Shown: positions 10,263-21,682, numbered from the stretch's first letter. The stretch: 64,000 bases of DNA from Nectonema munidae (GCA_030549495.1 JAUIRK010000991.1:248001-312000), one strand, 5' to 3'. The notes: a model not told the origin generated them from the sequence alone. A program made the numbers and translations.

Positions 10263-11372
10263 AGGAATCCAAGCAAATATTGTACAATATCTAGTATGAA
10301 TCAAAGAACATTTTTCACACATTGTTTGAAATGCAACAGATATTTCCATTTTTCATGTCTGAAACTAAATTTCGTTGATTTTGATCTTTTCTCAGAAGTA
10401 AGATATGTCTGCCTGTCATGTAACTCTAATAAAGGAAGCTTCTATTTTAGTCAATTTTTAGTTCGAATAGCAAGTTTCAAAGACCTTTTAATTAATGAAA
10501 TATTTTTTAAGAGAAAATCTCTTTATGCGCGATGACATAACACCGATAATAAAAAAGTAAACACCGTTCACTGAGGATAGCAATTTAAAAATAGACGTAA
10601 TAAGTTAAAATTTGATTCCTTTAAAAGCAAGTTCTAATGGAAATTGCCTATTTAATTCTTTTCCCATTTGATTAGTGGAAATATGATCCTTGATATAGAA
10701 CTCAGAATAAAAACCTTTTATTCCATTTCAAAGATTTATATGGGGATTTTATAGATAAAACTGATTTATGGAACATTTGTCCGACATTAAAAGAAGAATG
10801 TGTACATGTATGTAAAGACAAATTTTGGTCATCTGCATTTACTATATGTGCTCTATCGACTATAATTGCTGTGCCGATCAAATCAATGTATCCACCTATA
10901 AATGGCTCTAATGATAAATGTTTGAGTATTTTAAATACATCATTCTTTCCTAGAAAGGGTGAATACCCAAATTATAATTTTAGTATTTTATGGTCCTCTT
11001 CTTTTATTAAAAATTCTTAGTTTTGGTATCCCAATCACTTTGTACCTTTGATATCAAATTTATTTAATAATTCGTATCAAACCAACTTACTGGAATCAAG
11101 TAGTTCTTCAATAAAATTAGAATATGATGAATTGAAATTAATGTATAGATTTGTAAATTATCAAGATGAACATAAAACCGATAGTTTTTGGATTTTTGAG
11201 AAATTTTATCAGTTTTTGACAATATAGTTTTTGTATGGGATAGAGTACCAGATGGTAGAAAATTTAATACTTATTTTATTGTCAAAAAGACCTTGTCAAA
11301 CAAAAATATTTTCCGAGATGACATAGGAGCTTGGCTAAATAGCTCATCGCGTTATCATTATTTCATTGAAGC
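10263..11372 (+). pseudogene. Pseudogene: PHD-like zinc finger plus OTU/vertnin-like region
   Basis: A possible splice acceptor (TTAAG, 10260-10264) opens a frame running to 10535. Its Cys/His pattern is a PHD-like finger missing part of its first pair: HCLKC, HFSC, then VCLSC, followed by GSFYFSQFLVRIASF. After a broken stretch, further plus-strand pieces continue: WSSAFTICALSTIIAVPIKS near 10835, NYNFSILWSS then WYPNHFVPLI near 10970-11055, a VFVWDRVPDG piece near 11230, and DDIGAWL near 11320. The segment after the finger resembles the OTU-like domain of vertnin-related proteins, a multicopy family in some invertebrates. That assignment is from memory and tentative. Several stops and frame changes make it a pseudogene. 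Confidence 0.45.
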
Positions 11373-11379
11373 TTAAGAA

Positions 11380-11950
11380 AATAAAAATCATTTTATCATA
11401 AAAAATTCCTAAGGTATATTTGGTAAAATGGTTAAAAATAACTTTAGGAAGCTCAATGAACAGCCAACTCAAGAAAAAATAATTATTATCAGTAGATAAA
11501 TGAAAAGTTTCCCAAGTTTTAAGCGCCGTGTTACCTACATTTTGCAAGAAAAAATGCAGTTAATTTATTATTTATAACTTAGAATTTAACAGTTAAAATT
11601 TTGATCAATATTTGCTACAAAGTTTAAGTAAACTATTCATATTTTCAGTAGTGTGTCTACGATAGACTCTAAATTATTTTTTAACTGGATATATTAATTG
11701 AAAAAGCATTAACTTTTGATCTGAGAGGTTGATTCAAATTTCATGACCGGTTCCAAAAGATACAGCTAGCGATAAAAAAAGGTCAAATAATTTAATAGAA
11801 TAGTTTTTCTTGTTGTGGTTAAGCACGTCCGCTCTAATCATTATTAGAGTTATTTAACACGATCTATAATAATTATTTATATTAATTTTTTAGGATTGAT
11901 AAGTGATTTAGGATTCATCTCAATGATATTCACAGTTTTTGTGAATTTGT
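11380..11950. other. AT-rich spacer
   Basis: I see no gene. Near 11755 a short stretch (ggttccaaaagatacagct) resembles the tail of the dispersed repeat at 3466-4870, so it may be a small fragment of it. Confidence 0.3.
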
Positions 11951-11954
11951 TTTT

Positions 11955-12040
11955 AGAGTAGGGAGGCTTGGGGATCGAACCCCTGACCTTCAACTGTTAA
12001 GCTGAGAGGCTCACCCTAACAACCATTGAGGCTCTAATGA
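11955..12040 (-). repeat. tRNA-derived SINE-like unit or tRNA pseudogene
   Basis: Read on the minus strand, the segment has a good polymerase III B box (GGTTCGATCC). About 40 bases upstream is an A-box-like TGGTTGTTAGGG, and between them a possible anticodon arm with a TTAACA loop. The acceptor ends do not pair and the T stem is weak, so it is not a working tRNA. It looks like the tRNA-related head of a SINE or a decayed tRNA gene. Confidence 0.45.
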
Positions 12041-12044
12041 TTAG

Positions 12045-13360
12045 CTTAAAAAAGCATAAAAAATTTTTCTTTAATAAAATTGTTTTCCCATAATTTCTCT
12101 ATTTTTTATTAAATATATTTAATTTTAATCTAGCTATGAAATGAAAATCACTATTTTCTGATAAATTTTCATTATTTGCTCAATATTTCAATTTTCAAGT
12201 CAGAAGATTTAAAGAATTTCAATATTCTTCAGTAAAGTATAAAAAAATTTCGAGACTAAAAGTAAAATAGATGAGATATTACAGAAGTTTTTCTTTATAA
12301 ACTTTATTGAATTATGAAAAAAAGAAATGAAAAAATTGATTTATATAAATACATTTTATGAGATACAAACCATGAAATTTAGTTCTTGATTACATCTTGA
12401 GATTGTTCCAAAACATAAAAAAAATAATATAGGTAGACATGTAAGTACTGATAACATGTACATATAAAAGTATTAAAAATGTATAATTCTTACATAAAAT
12501 ATAGGGAAATTTTGTTATTGTATCGCTATTTGAAATCTGAGTATTTTACAAACTATAAAAACAAATTTGTAAATAATATATATGAATTGTAGATGCAATC
12601 TATTAGAAATTTGAATTAGTTTTTAATGAGTCTTCAGAATACAGCTTGAACTTAATTAATTAATATATAAGATTTACAAGTGAAATATGCACATATGTAT
12701 AGATGTAGACCAGGGGCTCAAATAGAGGGGGCGAAAAGGCTATTCGCCTTCCCAATATTTGAATTTTTTAAACTAGTGTATATGCGTTATGTAAAGCTTT
12801 GAAACCCTATGATAATATTAATTATGATAATATTAACAAAATGAATTTCTGATCAAAGTAGAGTTACCAAGGTTGGATCAGTTTAGAATTAAGAGCATAC
12901 TAACTTCAAAATTAGATTTTCAAAATTATTTGCAATCAAAATTAGATATCATATAAAGTATAGGAAAATGAAGTTGTCTACAATCTGAGCGTATTTGTAA
13001 GCGGCTAGTCAAAATCGCCAAAAACTTAAATCTCCTCATTCGCACTACTAAAATACCCAAAAACTAAAGTTACTGATGCCTTGACTCTCAAAGTTTAAAG
13101 CTAGAAATAACGCATCAATATTGAAAAGACTAGTGAAAGACACTTTTGGGCATTTTCCGAACAAACTCACCAAGCAATTAAAGTGCAAAGTTTGGCACCT
13201 AAAAGCAAGATGGACATGTAAAGCATATCCTTGGTCCCGCTATGCATCGGAAAATGTTTTGAATCATTCCACTCATAAAACTCAATTTCTTTTGAAATAA
13301 ATTATGTTTTTAATCATTTTATTTAAAATCAGTGTAAATGACACTACTCTGTACTTAAAT
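12045..13360. other. AT-rich spacer with no clear gene
   Basis: No coding region or RNA is recognised. Around 12715-12760 a slightly GC-richer piece (caggggctcaaatag) looks like an element end, but I found no partner. A short direct repeat (taaatgacactact) occurs at 13335-13370, next to the hAT left end. Confidence 0.35.
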
Positions 13361-13735
13361 GACACTACTTTGTTTCTTAACCGGTGGGGAATTCCCCACT
13401 AGTGGGGAATGGCGATGTTGCGACAAAACATGAAAGTAACTATCAATCATTACATTACACATTGATTGCTTCCTTATTCACAATCTACTTATTGCTAACC
13501 AATTGAGTGAGCCTTAGTTAGTTATTACTTTATTCATTTGCTTTCTCCCATCACTGACATATTTCATCATTTTGCTTATCTATCGAGCATTTGTTTTGCT
13601 TTTAATCACGTTTTTTTCCTTTGTATTTAAACTTACGTAAGCATTCCTCTTTCTTTTACGATTTGCCTCACTTTAACTTATTATGCTCACCCCAAAATTT
13701 TTTGATAAAAATTAATTTATTTTATGTATTTTTAT

Positions 13736-14186
13736 TAAGGGTGGTAACGATTAATTTATTTTTAATAGTTAATTTTTTTTATATTAGAGATTAATTGATA
13801 GTTAATTTCGATTAAATCAAAACATCAGTACATTTGCGAACAAATTAATTTAACAAAATATCTTTCATTTGAAAATTAAATTTAAGGAGTGTACGTTTTC
13901 TCTTATTAACGTTGGCAGCTTCTTCAATATTATCTTCATCTAACAATTTTAAACCAAAATGATTATGTTATTTGCCAGAGAAGTAGTCTTTCATATCTAT
14001 TAATTTTTTTTTCTTTAGCCACTATTATATTTGTTGAGATAGTCCCAAACTAAAATTTAATCTGATTAATAATTAAAGAAACTTTAATAGTTAAAATAAA
14101 TTACCGATTTATTAAATAAATTACTTGTTAAATAAGTTAAATTGTTTATAGGTTAAATTAATTAGTCCTTAAATTTCACGGCCCTA
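13736..14186. mobile_element. hAT-type MITE nested in the larger hAT
   Basis: The element starts TAAGGGTGGTAACGATTAA and ends CACGGCCCTA. It is flanked by a perfect 8-bp target duplication ATTTTTAT (13728-13735 and 14187-14194). Eight bases is the hAT signature. The AT-rich interior has no coding capacity. Its position inside the 13363-16599 element shows it inserted later. Confidence 0.7.
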
Positions 14187-14373
14187 ATTTTTATTAAAAT
14201 TTATGAGAATATATGTAATGAGATCCATGAGCTTGATTATTATTAGATAAATTATTATAAAATTTTTAATTTTCTTTTTCATCTCTATTAACTTTTTTCA
14301 TTATTTATTTTATCTTTTACATCACTTTCAAATACTAATAAATAAAAACGATTAATTGTCCTATTTGATAAAG

Positions 14374-15120
14374 ATGAATAAAGAAAAAAAAGAATTTATG
14401 AGTGAGATTAATGAAAGTAGGGTGAAGCATGAAAAAAACAGAGCTAAAAGAAAATATGACAACAAGTACATGAACTACGGTTTCACGTTTGTTGAAGGAC
14501 GCAACGGACAGTTGCCTCAGTGCGTTATTTGCCACAAAACGCTCAGTAATGATTCAATGAAGCCTCATCACCTGAAGATGCATCTCTCCAATGTACACCC
14601 TGAGCTTGCTAACAGTAAGAGACGATTTTTTGAATCAAAAGCAAACTGTTTGAAGAAAATGAAGATGGACCATGACGGAAAATTTCAAACTGAGTCAAGA
14701 GCAATCGTGCACTCATTGTATGCTGTTTCTCTTCTGGTAGCAAAGGCAAAGAAACCACATAGCATCGCAGAGACGCTCATAAAGCCGTGCCTCATCTCAT
14801 GTGCTGATATTTTGCTTGGCGAATCTGCAGTAGCGAAGATGAAACAAATTTCTCTATCCAACGATACCGTTAAGTCACGCATTTTTGATATGTCGTTCAA
14901 TATCAAGTCGCAACTCTTGGTAAGAGTGAAAGCGTCTTCTGGCTTAGCTATTCAATTAGATGAGTTTGTGGATGTGGCGAATTTGTCTCAACTAATTGTC
15001 TTTGTTCGTTACGTCTTCAATCAAAACATCGAAGAAGACTTATTATTTTGCCGCTCACTAGAAATAACAACTCAAGATGTCGATGTCATGCAGCTTGTTA
15101 ACGATTTTTTTGAAAAGTAA
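14374..15120 (+). pseudogene. hAT transposase, N-terminal half (BED finger and start of catalytic domain)
   Basis: This is a clean open frame (249 codons from the ATG at 14374; an in-frame ATG also exists at 14356). It has a lysine-rich lead, a BED-like finger (C-x2-C at VICHKT then paired His), and the LDE and LSQLIVFVRYV core typical of ZBED5/SCAND3-like hAT proteins. It ends at a stop after NDFFEK. Coding similarity continues (GLDWDKLVHVWTDG), so the stop is a disabling change. Confidence 0.75.
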
Positions 15121-15312
15121 GGATTGGACTGGGACAAACTTGTCCATGTTTGGACAGATGGAGCTCCTGTTATGTTGGGTGTGAGGTCTGGATTTGCGCA
15201 ACTAGTGAAGCAAAAAAATCCTAACAATGACTCAACCGCTTAAAGAAATGCTTGATGCGGCTATTAGGATTGTAAATTATGTTAAAGCAAGCGCTCTCGA
15301 CTGTTTCGACGG

Positions 15313-16083
15313 TTGTGTCAGGATTTGGAATCCGACTACAAAGGACTCTTGTTCCACACTTATCTGCGTTGGCTGTCAAGAGGCGATGTGTTGAGTAGGC
15401 TTGGGCATTTGCTCCCTGAAGTGACACAGTTCTTGGAAAAAAGAAATAAAGAAGATTTAAAAACTATTGTTTTTGATAAGGAATTCCAGTACAGGCTGGC
15501 ATTTCTCGCAGATATGTTTAGTCACCTGAATGAGCTTAACCAAAAGCTACAAGGACCGGATTGCAATATAATTGGGCAGCGAGACAAAGTGAACGCTTTC
15601 GTCTCGAAACTTGATCTTTGGCGACGAAAGTTTGAAACTGGCCGTAGTGCAACGTTTTTTCCAACGTTGGCTCGAGTCAGTGAAAGCGCAGGTGGCGTCA
15701 GCGACGTACTTAAAAGCAACATCGTCATTTACCTCAACAGGCTTCTGGACGAGTTTAATCGCTATCTCCCTGACTTCAAGATCAATAAGCCAATACTCGA
15801 GTTAACAAGAGATCCATTCTGTTTCCAAGTTAACAACTTTCCAGGAGAAGCGGAGAACGTCATAGAACAGTTTCTTGATTTGATAAAGGACTCATCAGCA
15901 AAGGCTGTTTTTGCAAACAAAAATCTTAACGCATTCTGGGCTACCATGCATGACTTGTATCCTCGCGTTGCTTTCTCCGCTCTCACACGTCTAGTTGCAT
16001 TTCCTTCCTTCGACGTACCTGTGCGTGTCTGGCTTTCCAAGCATGCTTCAAATCAAAATAAATTCGCGAAACCGCCTGATTGA
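15313..16083 (+). pseudogene. hAT transposase, C-terminal half
   Basis: The open frame covers LCQDLESDYKGLLFHT, RWLSRGDVLSRL, FSHLNELNQKLQG and the dimerisation-domain lead FWATMHDLYPRVAFSAL. Near 16010 the frame shifts. The expected YLCVSGF and LESDLRCAISKIK are found in another frame up to about 16150. It belongs to the same element as the upstream half. Confidence 0.75.
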
Positions 16084-16599
16084 TCTTGAATCTGATTTGC
16101 GCTGCGCAATTTCAAAAATCAAGCAAAATATTTAGGCACTGGTCAATGCAAAAATCGCATTGAAACCAATGGTTTGGCATTTTTCATTTTATTTTGCTAA
16201 TAAATTGTGAAAAAAATCTAATTGATATATATTTTATAATTATGAGAAATGCCTCATCTTTTTAATACAGTGGTCTTCAATTTAACTTTATTGCTTTGAT
16301 GCTATATATTAATGATGATGCTTGCTTTAAAAAAATAATCTCCAAATAGTTTTTAATTTAATAAAAATTATATATCATACAAAAATATGTTTATAAGAAA
16401 AAAAATATGTTTATAAGAAATTTAGTATATAAACAAAATTTCGAGTTTGTAAAATGACCCAAAAAGCAAAATGTATATTTACCCACTAAAAACTGAATAG
16501 GTTAAAATAAATTTTTTTAGTGAACGATAACTGTGGTGGGAAATTGAGAGTTCGCTCACTAAAAATGGGGAATTATAGAAAAAAGGTTAAGAACCAGTG

Positions 16600-17300
16600 T
16601 AAATCTAGATGAAAAGCGCAACTCTTGAAAATTGAAACTAAAATAATTCCCTTCTTACTTCTTTCTTACCTTCATCTTCGCTTGTACTCGTTCATCCTTC
16701 ATCGCCTCTCTCACCTTTGCAAATGGATAACCTTGTCACTACCTTCATGTTGCAATTGTACTACACCTACTTCATCATTGTTACCAATTAACTGATTCGC
16801 CATTAGCGTCTCGCTTAATTAATTTCATGTGTATATAGACACTTTTACTCACCTGTTGAATATTGTTCAATAAAGCTTCTTTTAACGAAGTCCTACCTTT
16901 CTTCTTAGGTCAATTCTCATCTTGAAAAGACAAAAATTTTTATAAGTTCATTTTCTTTAATTTATATATCTTATGATTTATGTTTGTTATAAAAAATAAA
17001 TATTCAATGTAAATTTACATCATAAATATCTGTAAATACTCACTTTTTTGATCAAAATGTATTGTAAAATAAATTATTATATGTTGGTGGGGAGTGCAAA
17101 GTAATATGGATTATAGCGTAAAAATGATATTTTAAAAGCGTTACTAATAATCTAAAAAATTATTAGAAATATATGAAAAATATATAAATATTATAAAAAA
17201 AAATTGTATAGAGATTTTTGATAGTTAAAACCGGTTTTTAGAAAATTCAGAAACCAATGAGTAAACTCGACTCTGTAAAACGAATTTACATTTCTAGTAG
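16600..17300. other. AT-rich spacer
   Basis: No gene is recognised. The segment is low-complexity A/T with a pyrimidine-rich patch at 16640-16760. Confidence 0.35.
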
Positions 17301-17382
17301 ATGTCAACTTTTTGATCCGATTCTTTTGTCAACTTAAAGGTACCTCCCATTCTGCGTTGACGTCAATTGTGAACGACCCCTT
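17300..17382 (+). repeat. Right terminus of a TTA-targeting inverted-repeat element
   Basis: The stretch ends with TTGACGTCAATTGTGAACG ACCCC followed by TTA. The subterminal 60 bp (atgtcaactttt, then tttgtcaactt) matches, in reverse orientation, the start of the element at 56228. A GGGGTC end beside a 3-bp TTA resembles PIF/Harbinger-type ends, but I see no transposase. The other end of this copy was not found. Confidence 0.55.
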
Positions 17383-17499
17383 ATAATGTCTATTTATATT
17401 AAATACACTCTTGAAAATTTATATGCATATATATATTGGAACACATAATATTTATGCATTCATATTTTTCCCCTAAACATGGCAACTTTGAACTAAATG

Positions 17500-17930
17500 T
17501 CAATCAAATTTTGACTGATAATAAAATTGCTTACGAAAACATTCATTTAAATTTTAAATAAAATTAATTGTTTTATATCCAATCGATCATGCTGAAATTA
17601 TGCTCATTTCATTTCCGTTGTCAATTTTTGCAAATAGAGTGTCAAAATATCAATCAATTTTGCTGTCTAGTTGTGAAATTTTCCTCCAAGAATATTATTC
17701 AAATTTCACATAAAATATATTTTTTATACTAAATCGATCATGCTGATTTCATTTACGTATTCAATTTTCCCAATTAGGATATGAAAAATTATGAAAGTGT
17801 CAGAATATTGACTTATTTTTTATAATCAACCATGCCTTTTAAATTATGGAGTTATTGTTCGCAATTAAGTTCTCAAAATGTCAGAAAGTGTCAACCGATT
17901 TTGCGGTTTACGTGTGAAAATTCTTTCCAA
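17500..17930 (-). repeat. Dispersed repeat with tandem core, copy C (diverged)
   Basis: The reverse complement matches the monomers of copy A. Anchors reading aatcgatcatgctg occur at about 17581 and 17735, with a worn one near 17823. Only about three monomers remain, and the head and tail are not recognisable. Confidence 0.55.
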
Positions 17931-18175
17931 CCCATTAATGCCCAGCCTATGATTCCATCTGATAAAAAATGAAAAACTATTGTTTTATTCATCTATTTAT
18001 ATTGAATATCAAGCTCAAAGTAAAAAAAAAATTTTTTCTTCTATATGTTCTCGAAAAATGCTCGTATACATATGTGTACGCTAGGCTTGCATATACCTTT
18101 TTATAAAAAACCCAATTGAGTCTAAAGTTAAATGAAACTGTCAAGTATGGAAATTTATTAATAAATTGAACAAAA

Positions 18176-18727
18176 TTAACAATTTTTCAGGATATGGAAC
18201 TTTTTGAAATGTTCATCAATGCATAATGCAACATCACACTTTTCACATATAGTTTTTGTTTTTCTCGAGCATGAAGAAATGGCACATCGTCTAACTTTTT
18301 CAACAGTTTTTGGCCAATGAGATCTTCCAGATAGGCGAATATTTTCATCAATTCTACAATTTCCTTTTCCTGTTGCTTTTCTTGGATAAAAAATGGGGTT
18401 TCTATCTGTCATCAAATATGAAGATGTCACAGATCTTATATACCACAACAAATCCTCATTTTTATTCTGATTTGCCATTTTATACAACTTGAAAGACGCA
18501 GTGAGCAAAGTGGAGGGTATGTTAGTCATATGAGGACACCACCATTTCTTTGATTTCACATGAATACGATACATGGCAACGGTTGAGTCAAGCAAATCAA
18601 CACCTCCCATCGACTCATTGTAATCTTGTATCAACTTTGGTTGCATAATTTGAATGTGCTGTCCTTTGTTTGAGCTCCAACGTCTGACTTGGCTAATGGG
18701 CTGAACACTCTGAAAATTTGATAACAT
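18176..18727 (-). pseudogene. piggyBac transposase, C-terminal part with zinc finger
   Basis: The frame carries the family motif YNESMGGVDLLDSTVA, then RSKKWW-like KSKKWWCPHM. It ends in a Cys-rich finger (CAISSC, CEKCDVALC, HFKKFH) as in PGBD proteins. The last catalytic Asp is in GGVD. A frameshift near 18700-18725 separates it from the upstream catalytic part. Confidence 0.8.
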
Positions 18728-19109
18728 TCTGACCTTTGCAATCTAACCAACGTACAGCGATTACACCCATTTTTTCATTGTTCGCTAACGATATAGAACC
18801 TCTTTTGACAAGTTTTTCATCCAAAGGCGCTCCACATAGCCTATTTTTCCTCACATTACAGGTTGTAGATAATCCAAGTTTATACAAACTTGATATCAAT
18901 CTTGTAGAACTAAACCAATTATCGAAAAACAAAGCACAGTTGTCAAAAGATGGAAGCTGCAAGCCATTTTTATCCATTTGTGAAGAGTAAGAGGAACTGT
19001 GATTGATGATCGAAGATAAATTGATGCAAAGAACAAAGCACAAGGCTTTTTTGATAAAGTGCTTCTTTTGTATACATATCTGGACAATAGTCATCCCTAG
19101 TGTGCACAT
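18693..19109 (-). pseudogene. piggyBac transposase, catalytic middle part
   Basis: The translated stretch FDNCALFFDNWFSSTRL matches the conserved FDN(W/Y)FTS block of piggyBac transposases. It is followed by GLSTTCNVRKNR and VRWLDCKG. The 5' end has no proper start, and the upstream coding part is absent. It belongs with 18176-18727. Confidence 0.75.
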
Positions 19110-19499
19110 ATGTTGACATCATATTGTAAATACACAAAGGAAGAATTAAAAAAAAGTTTACTTTCTCTCATTTTTATACTATTTTCTGAAACATATTTCT
19201 AGAATGTATACAAATGAAAGTTTCAAATTTCGACAGTTTGTAAATTTTATGATGTTCAACAAAACATATCTTTTTTTTTGAAGAATTAGTGAAAAATTTT
19301 CAATTAGCTTTTATCAAATTTTTTTTTAAAAATCTTGAATTTTCATGATTATAGTAGAATATCAATTATTATTATGATTTGGATGGTAAATTAACTCGGA
19401 AAAAATTCTCGATTTTTTTTGATGGAGTTAATTTTTGTGTGTAAACATTTGTGTACGCTAGGATATAATAAGTTAATTATATTTTAAACAAAGTATTTT

Positions 19500-20420
19500 T
19501 TATTCCAAATGGAACATGCTCATTTCATTTCTCAACTTAGTTTTAGCAATAAATACTTTGATTGTTATTTTTAACAACAAACATGTGCACGCTAATAAAT
19601 TTCTTCTTATGGCTGCTGTTGATAGTTTTCACAGTATGCATTGCGAGTATCTCATTAACTTATTAAGCCATGGAGTGATCGGAGCGTTCTCCCTAATTCA
19701 TTTGTTGAACGAGCAACATTAGCCTTCGTTTTACTTGACATTTATTCTACTTTAACTCTTCGATCATTCGCCTATAGCTGCTGTTGAAAGCTTTCGCGAC
19801 ACCTCGTATACATTGCATTTCTTCTGAACTTCAAACTTGGACTCTACTTCAACTCTTCGATCACTAGAACTTCTTGGAATTGTTCATCTTTCTCATTGAT
19901 ATACTCGCTATTTCTTCATCTGAATAACGAAATTGGAAACTATTTCATAGTAAGACCCATTTAAAAAAGCTCAACCCTTAAAACACCTAAGTACATTCCT
20001 TCTTGATGTGCAAGATTTAACAAGTTATTAGAAAAAGCTTTGAGAATTGCTGAGTCTGTTATTTCACAATATAAAAAGAGAGTAAATGATTCGCTTTTTA
20101 CAATAATTTTCATTATATTTCAAACTTTTTCGCGTGATTTGGAATAAAGTTCAGAAAAATAGTCTCATTTTGTTTTTCGCTTATCTTAATTAGGCATATT
20201 CACCAAAATATTGCTAAATAAAATTCTTTTGACGTATATTCCTTTTTTCTCCAAAAATTCTTTGTTATAAATGAACATCACAAGACTGCAGCAGCATACT
20301 TTAAAATATTTTTTGACATGTATAAAACGTTCAATTCATTGAATCCATTGTTTTTCCGAACAAAAATGATGCAATTAAAAAAATGGTATTCTAAAGGTTC
20401 ATCAAGAGAGTACAAAAAAT
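19500..20420. other. Spacer with a worn tandem duplication
   Basis: Positions 19605-19650 and 19770-19830 share an imperfect block (gctgctgttgatagttttc versus gctgctgttgaaagctttc), about 165 bp apart. Otherwise nothing is recognised. This lies downstream of the ATG13 stop and may include the 3' UTR. Confidence 0.35.
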
Positions 20421-20424
20421 TCGC

Positions 20425-20430
20425 TTTATT
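20425..20430 (-). promoter_or_regulatory. Candidate polyadenylation signal for ATG13
   Basis: An AATAAA hexamer on the minus strand lies about 185 bases after the ATG13 stop at 20614. In such AT-rich DNA the hexamer is common, so position is the only support. Confidence 0.3.
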
Positions 20431-20613
20431 ACATCAATATATATTTAATGCAAATGTTCCATTTGACAAAAATATAATAAATCAGGATAAATAATAATTT
20501 ACACTTGCAACAAAAACGTAAAACGGTTAGCGCAAACTGTAGACAAGAGATATCAAATTAGATTTGCATTAGAGTGTAGGCAATATAAAATGTCGAGAAA
20601 GCGTGGAAAAAGG

Positions 20614-20817
20614 TCACAAAGTATTGACAAATGCTTCAAACTCAACCGCTTTAAGTTGAAAATAGGAGTGTTGAGTGCTTATCGTTTTGAACAGGTCCTT
20701 GAATGACGGAGCACTCGAGAAGGAGTCCAGTTGAGTGGGAAGCGATTGCATTTCATGATAAAATGCTATGGCAGAGAGCGAGTCATCTGATTCACTATCA
20801 ACAAAAGCACCCGCTTT
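20614..20817 (-). CDS. Atg13: ATG13, terminal exon
   Basis: The exon opens after a good acceptor (ATTTTAG|AAA, phase 0) and gives 67 codons plus TGA. Two blocks match the animal ATG13 C-terminus: AFYHEMQSLPTQL against TFYREFQNPPQL of the human protein, and VEFEAFVNTL against the final REFDAFVETL. There is no ATG, so it shows only as an exon. It lies about 29 kb downstream of exon 1, on the same strand and in the expected order. It is notably richer in G+C than the flanks. The preceding exon is 26742-27029, whose donor is also phase 0. Confidence 0.8.
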   Translation of the reverse strand, partial: KAGAFVDSESDDSLSAIAFYHEMQSLPTQLDSFSSAPSFKDLFKTISTQHSYFQLKAVEFEAFVNTL

Positions 20818-21154
20818 CTAAAATTGCAATTAAAAAAAGATAAAATGCGCGCTAGCTTCTCAAAAATGGATGGCATATTCAAATTCGGTATAAAATTTGC
20901 AACATTTGACGTATCACACGCCATACTTGGATTTGATTCGGGGGAAATAGGCGCATTAGACCTTTGCATTTCTGTGTTCTACACCCGATAATAACAACTT
21001 GGCTATAAGGTAGGTAGGTTAACGCAAGTTGTAATGGAGTGATTTTAGCAACGCACGACTCGCGTCTTAAATGTCAACAAGCGCAAGTTACATACATCAA
21101 TAAATGAGCGTTGTAACAGGCAAGAGGATTATAAGCGTATGTTAATCAATATTC

Positions 21155-21682
21155 GTTTCTACTTTTTTCAATATTTCATATAACAAAGGTAGAATATAGT
21201 TTTTTCCATTTTAAAATGCCATAGTTAGAAAAAACTCTCGAAAATAAATATATATTCTTTACTTTTTAGGGGTCAGTATAATTAATAAATTTTTCTCAAT
21301 GTTTCTTGAATAAATACAAATCTCTAGTAGCAAAAAAACATGTTTTTTCTAATTTTAGATAACACGAAATTAACATTATTCTAATAAATTTCAATATCTA
21401 CTTTTTTGTGAGGTCAGTCAAATTTTATTTGTTCCCAAAAACACCGTTATTAACATCATGAATTTATATTTTTCTTCTATTTCTATTTCAAATAACAAAA
21501 GTAGAATTTAGTTTTTTTCATTTTGAAAAGAAAAAGAAAACTGTCCAAGATAAATCAATATTTTTTACTTGTTAGGGGTCAGTGAAATGTTTTTCTAATT
21601 AATTTGTTCACAATATTTCTTGAATAAATGCTAAACTTTAGTAACATAATAAAATGTTTCTTTTTTATTTTGGATGACACGT
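21155..21682. repeat. Direct duplication of ~215 bp, period ~315
   Basis: Units at 21155-21370 and 21473-21682 share order and words: aataacaaa-gtagaat-tagtttttt, aggggtcagt, tttcttgaataaat, and ggat(a)acac. Divergence is substantial, so the duplication is old. It lies in ATG13 intron 4. 20820-21150 and 21690-22180 hold nothing recognisable. Confidence 0.65.

Larger units (their letters stand above)
13363..16599 (+). mobile_element. hAT transposon, ~3.2 kb, ZBED5/SCAND3-like, with nested MITE
   Basis: The right end (16585-16599) reads, on the other strand, CACTGGTTCTTAACC. The left end near 13363-13382 keeps TTCTTAACC and the following GGGGAATT theme. The transposase runs on the plus strand from 14374. 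It has a BED-type finger (CVIC...HLKMHLSNVHPE), then the RNase-H fold with LDEFVDVANLSQL, VWTDGAPVML and LSRG, then an alpha-helical region and the dimerisation segment FWATMHDLYPRVAF. A deletion with frame loss lies around 15200-15310, and a frameshift near 16010 separates it from the last part (YLCVSGF, then LESDLRCAISKIK). The target duplication is not clear. A separate MITE sits between the left end and the ORF. Confidence 0.8.
17931..19472 (-). mobile_element. piggyBac (PGBD-like) element, decayed
   Basis: The left end (CCCATTAATGCCCAGCCTA, 17931) and the right end read inward (CTTATTATATCCTAGCGTA) are related inverted repeats. The motif TGTACGCTAGG recurs near both ends. The right end abuts TTAA (19473-19476), the piggyBac target. 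The left flank is CCAA, which could be a worn TTAA. The interior holds the C-terminal two-thirds of a piggyBac transposase; the N-terminal part is missing. Confidence 0.6.

Noticed and set aside
11955-12040. Functional tRNA gene
   Set aside because: The acceptor ends do not pair and the T stem has two mismatches; a SINE head or pseudogene is more likely.
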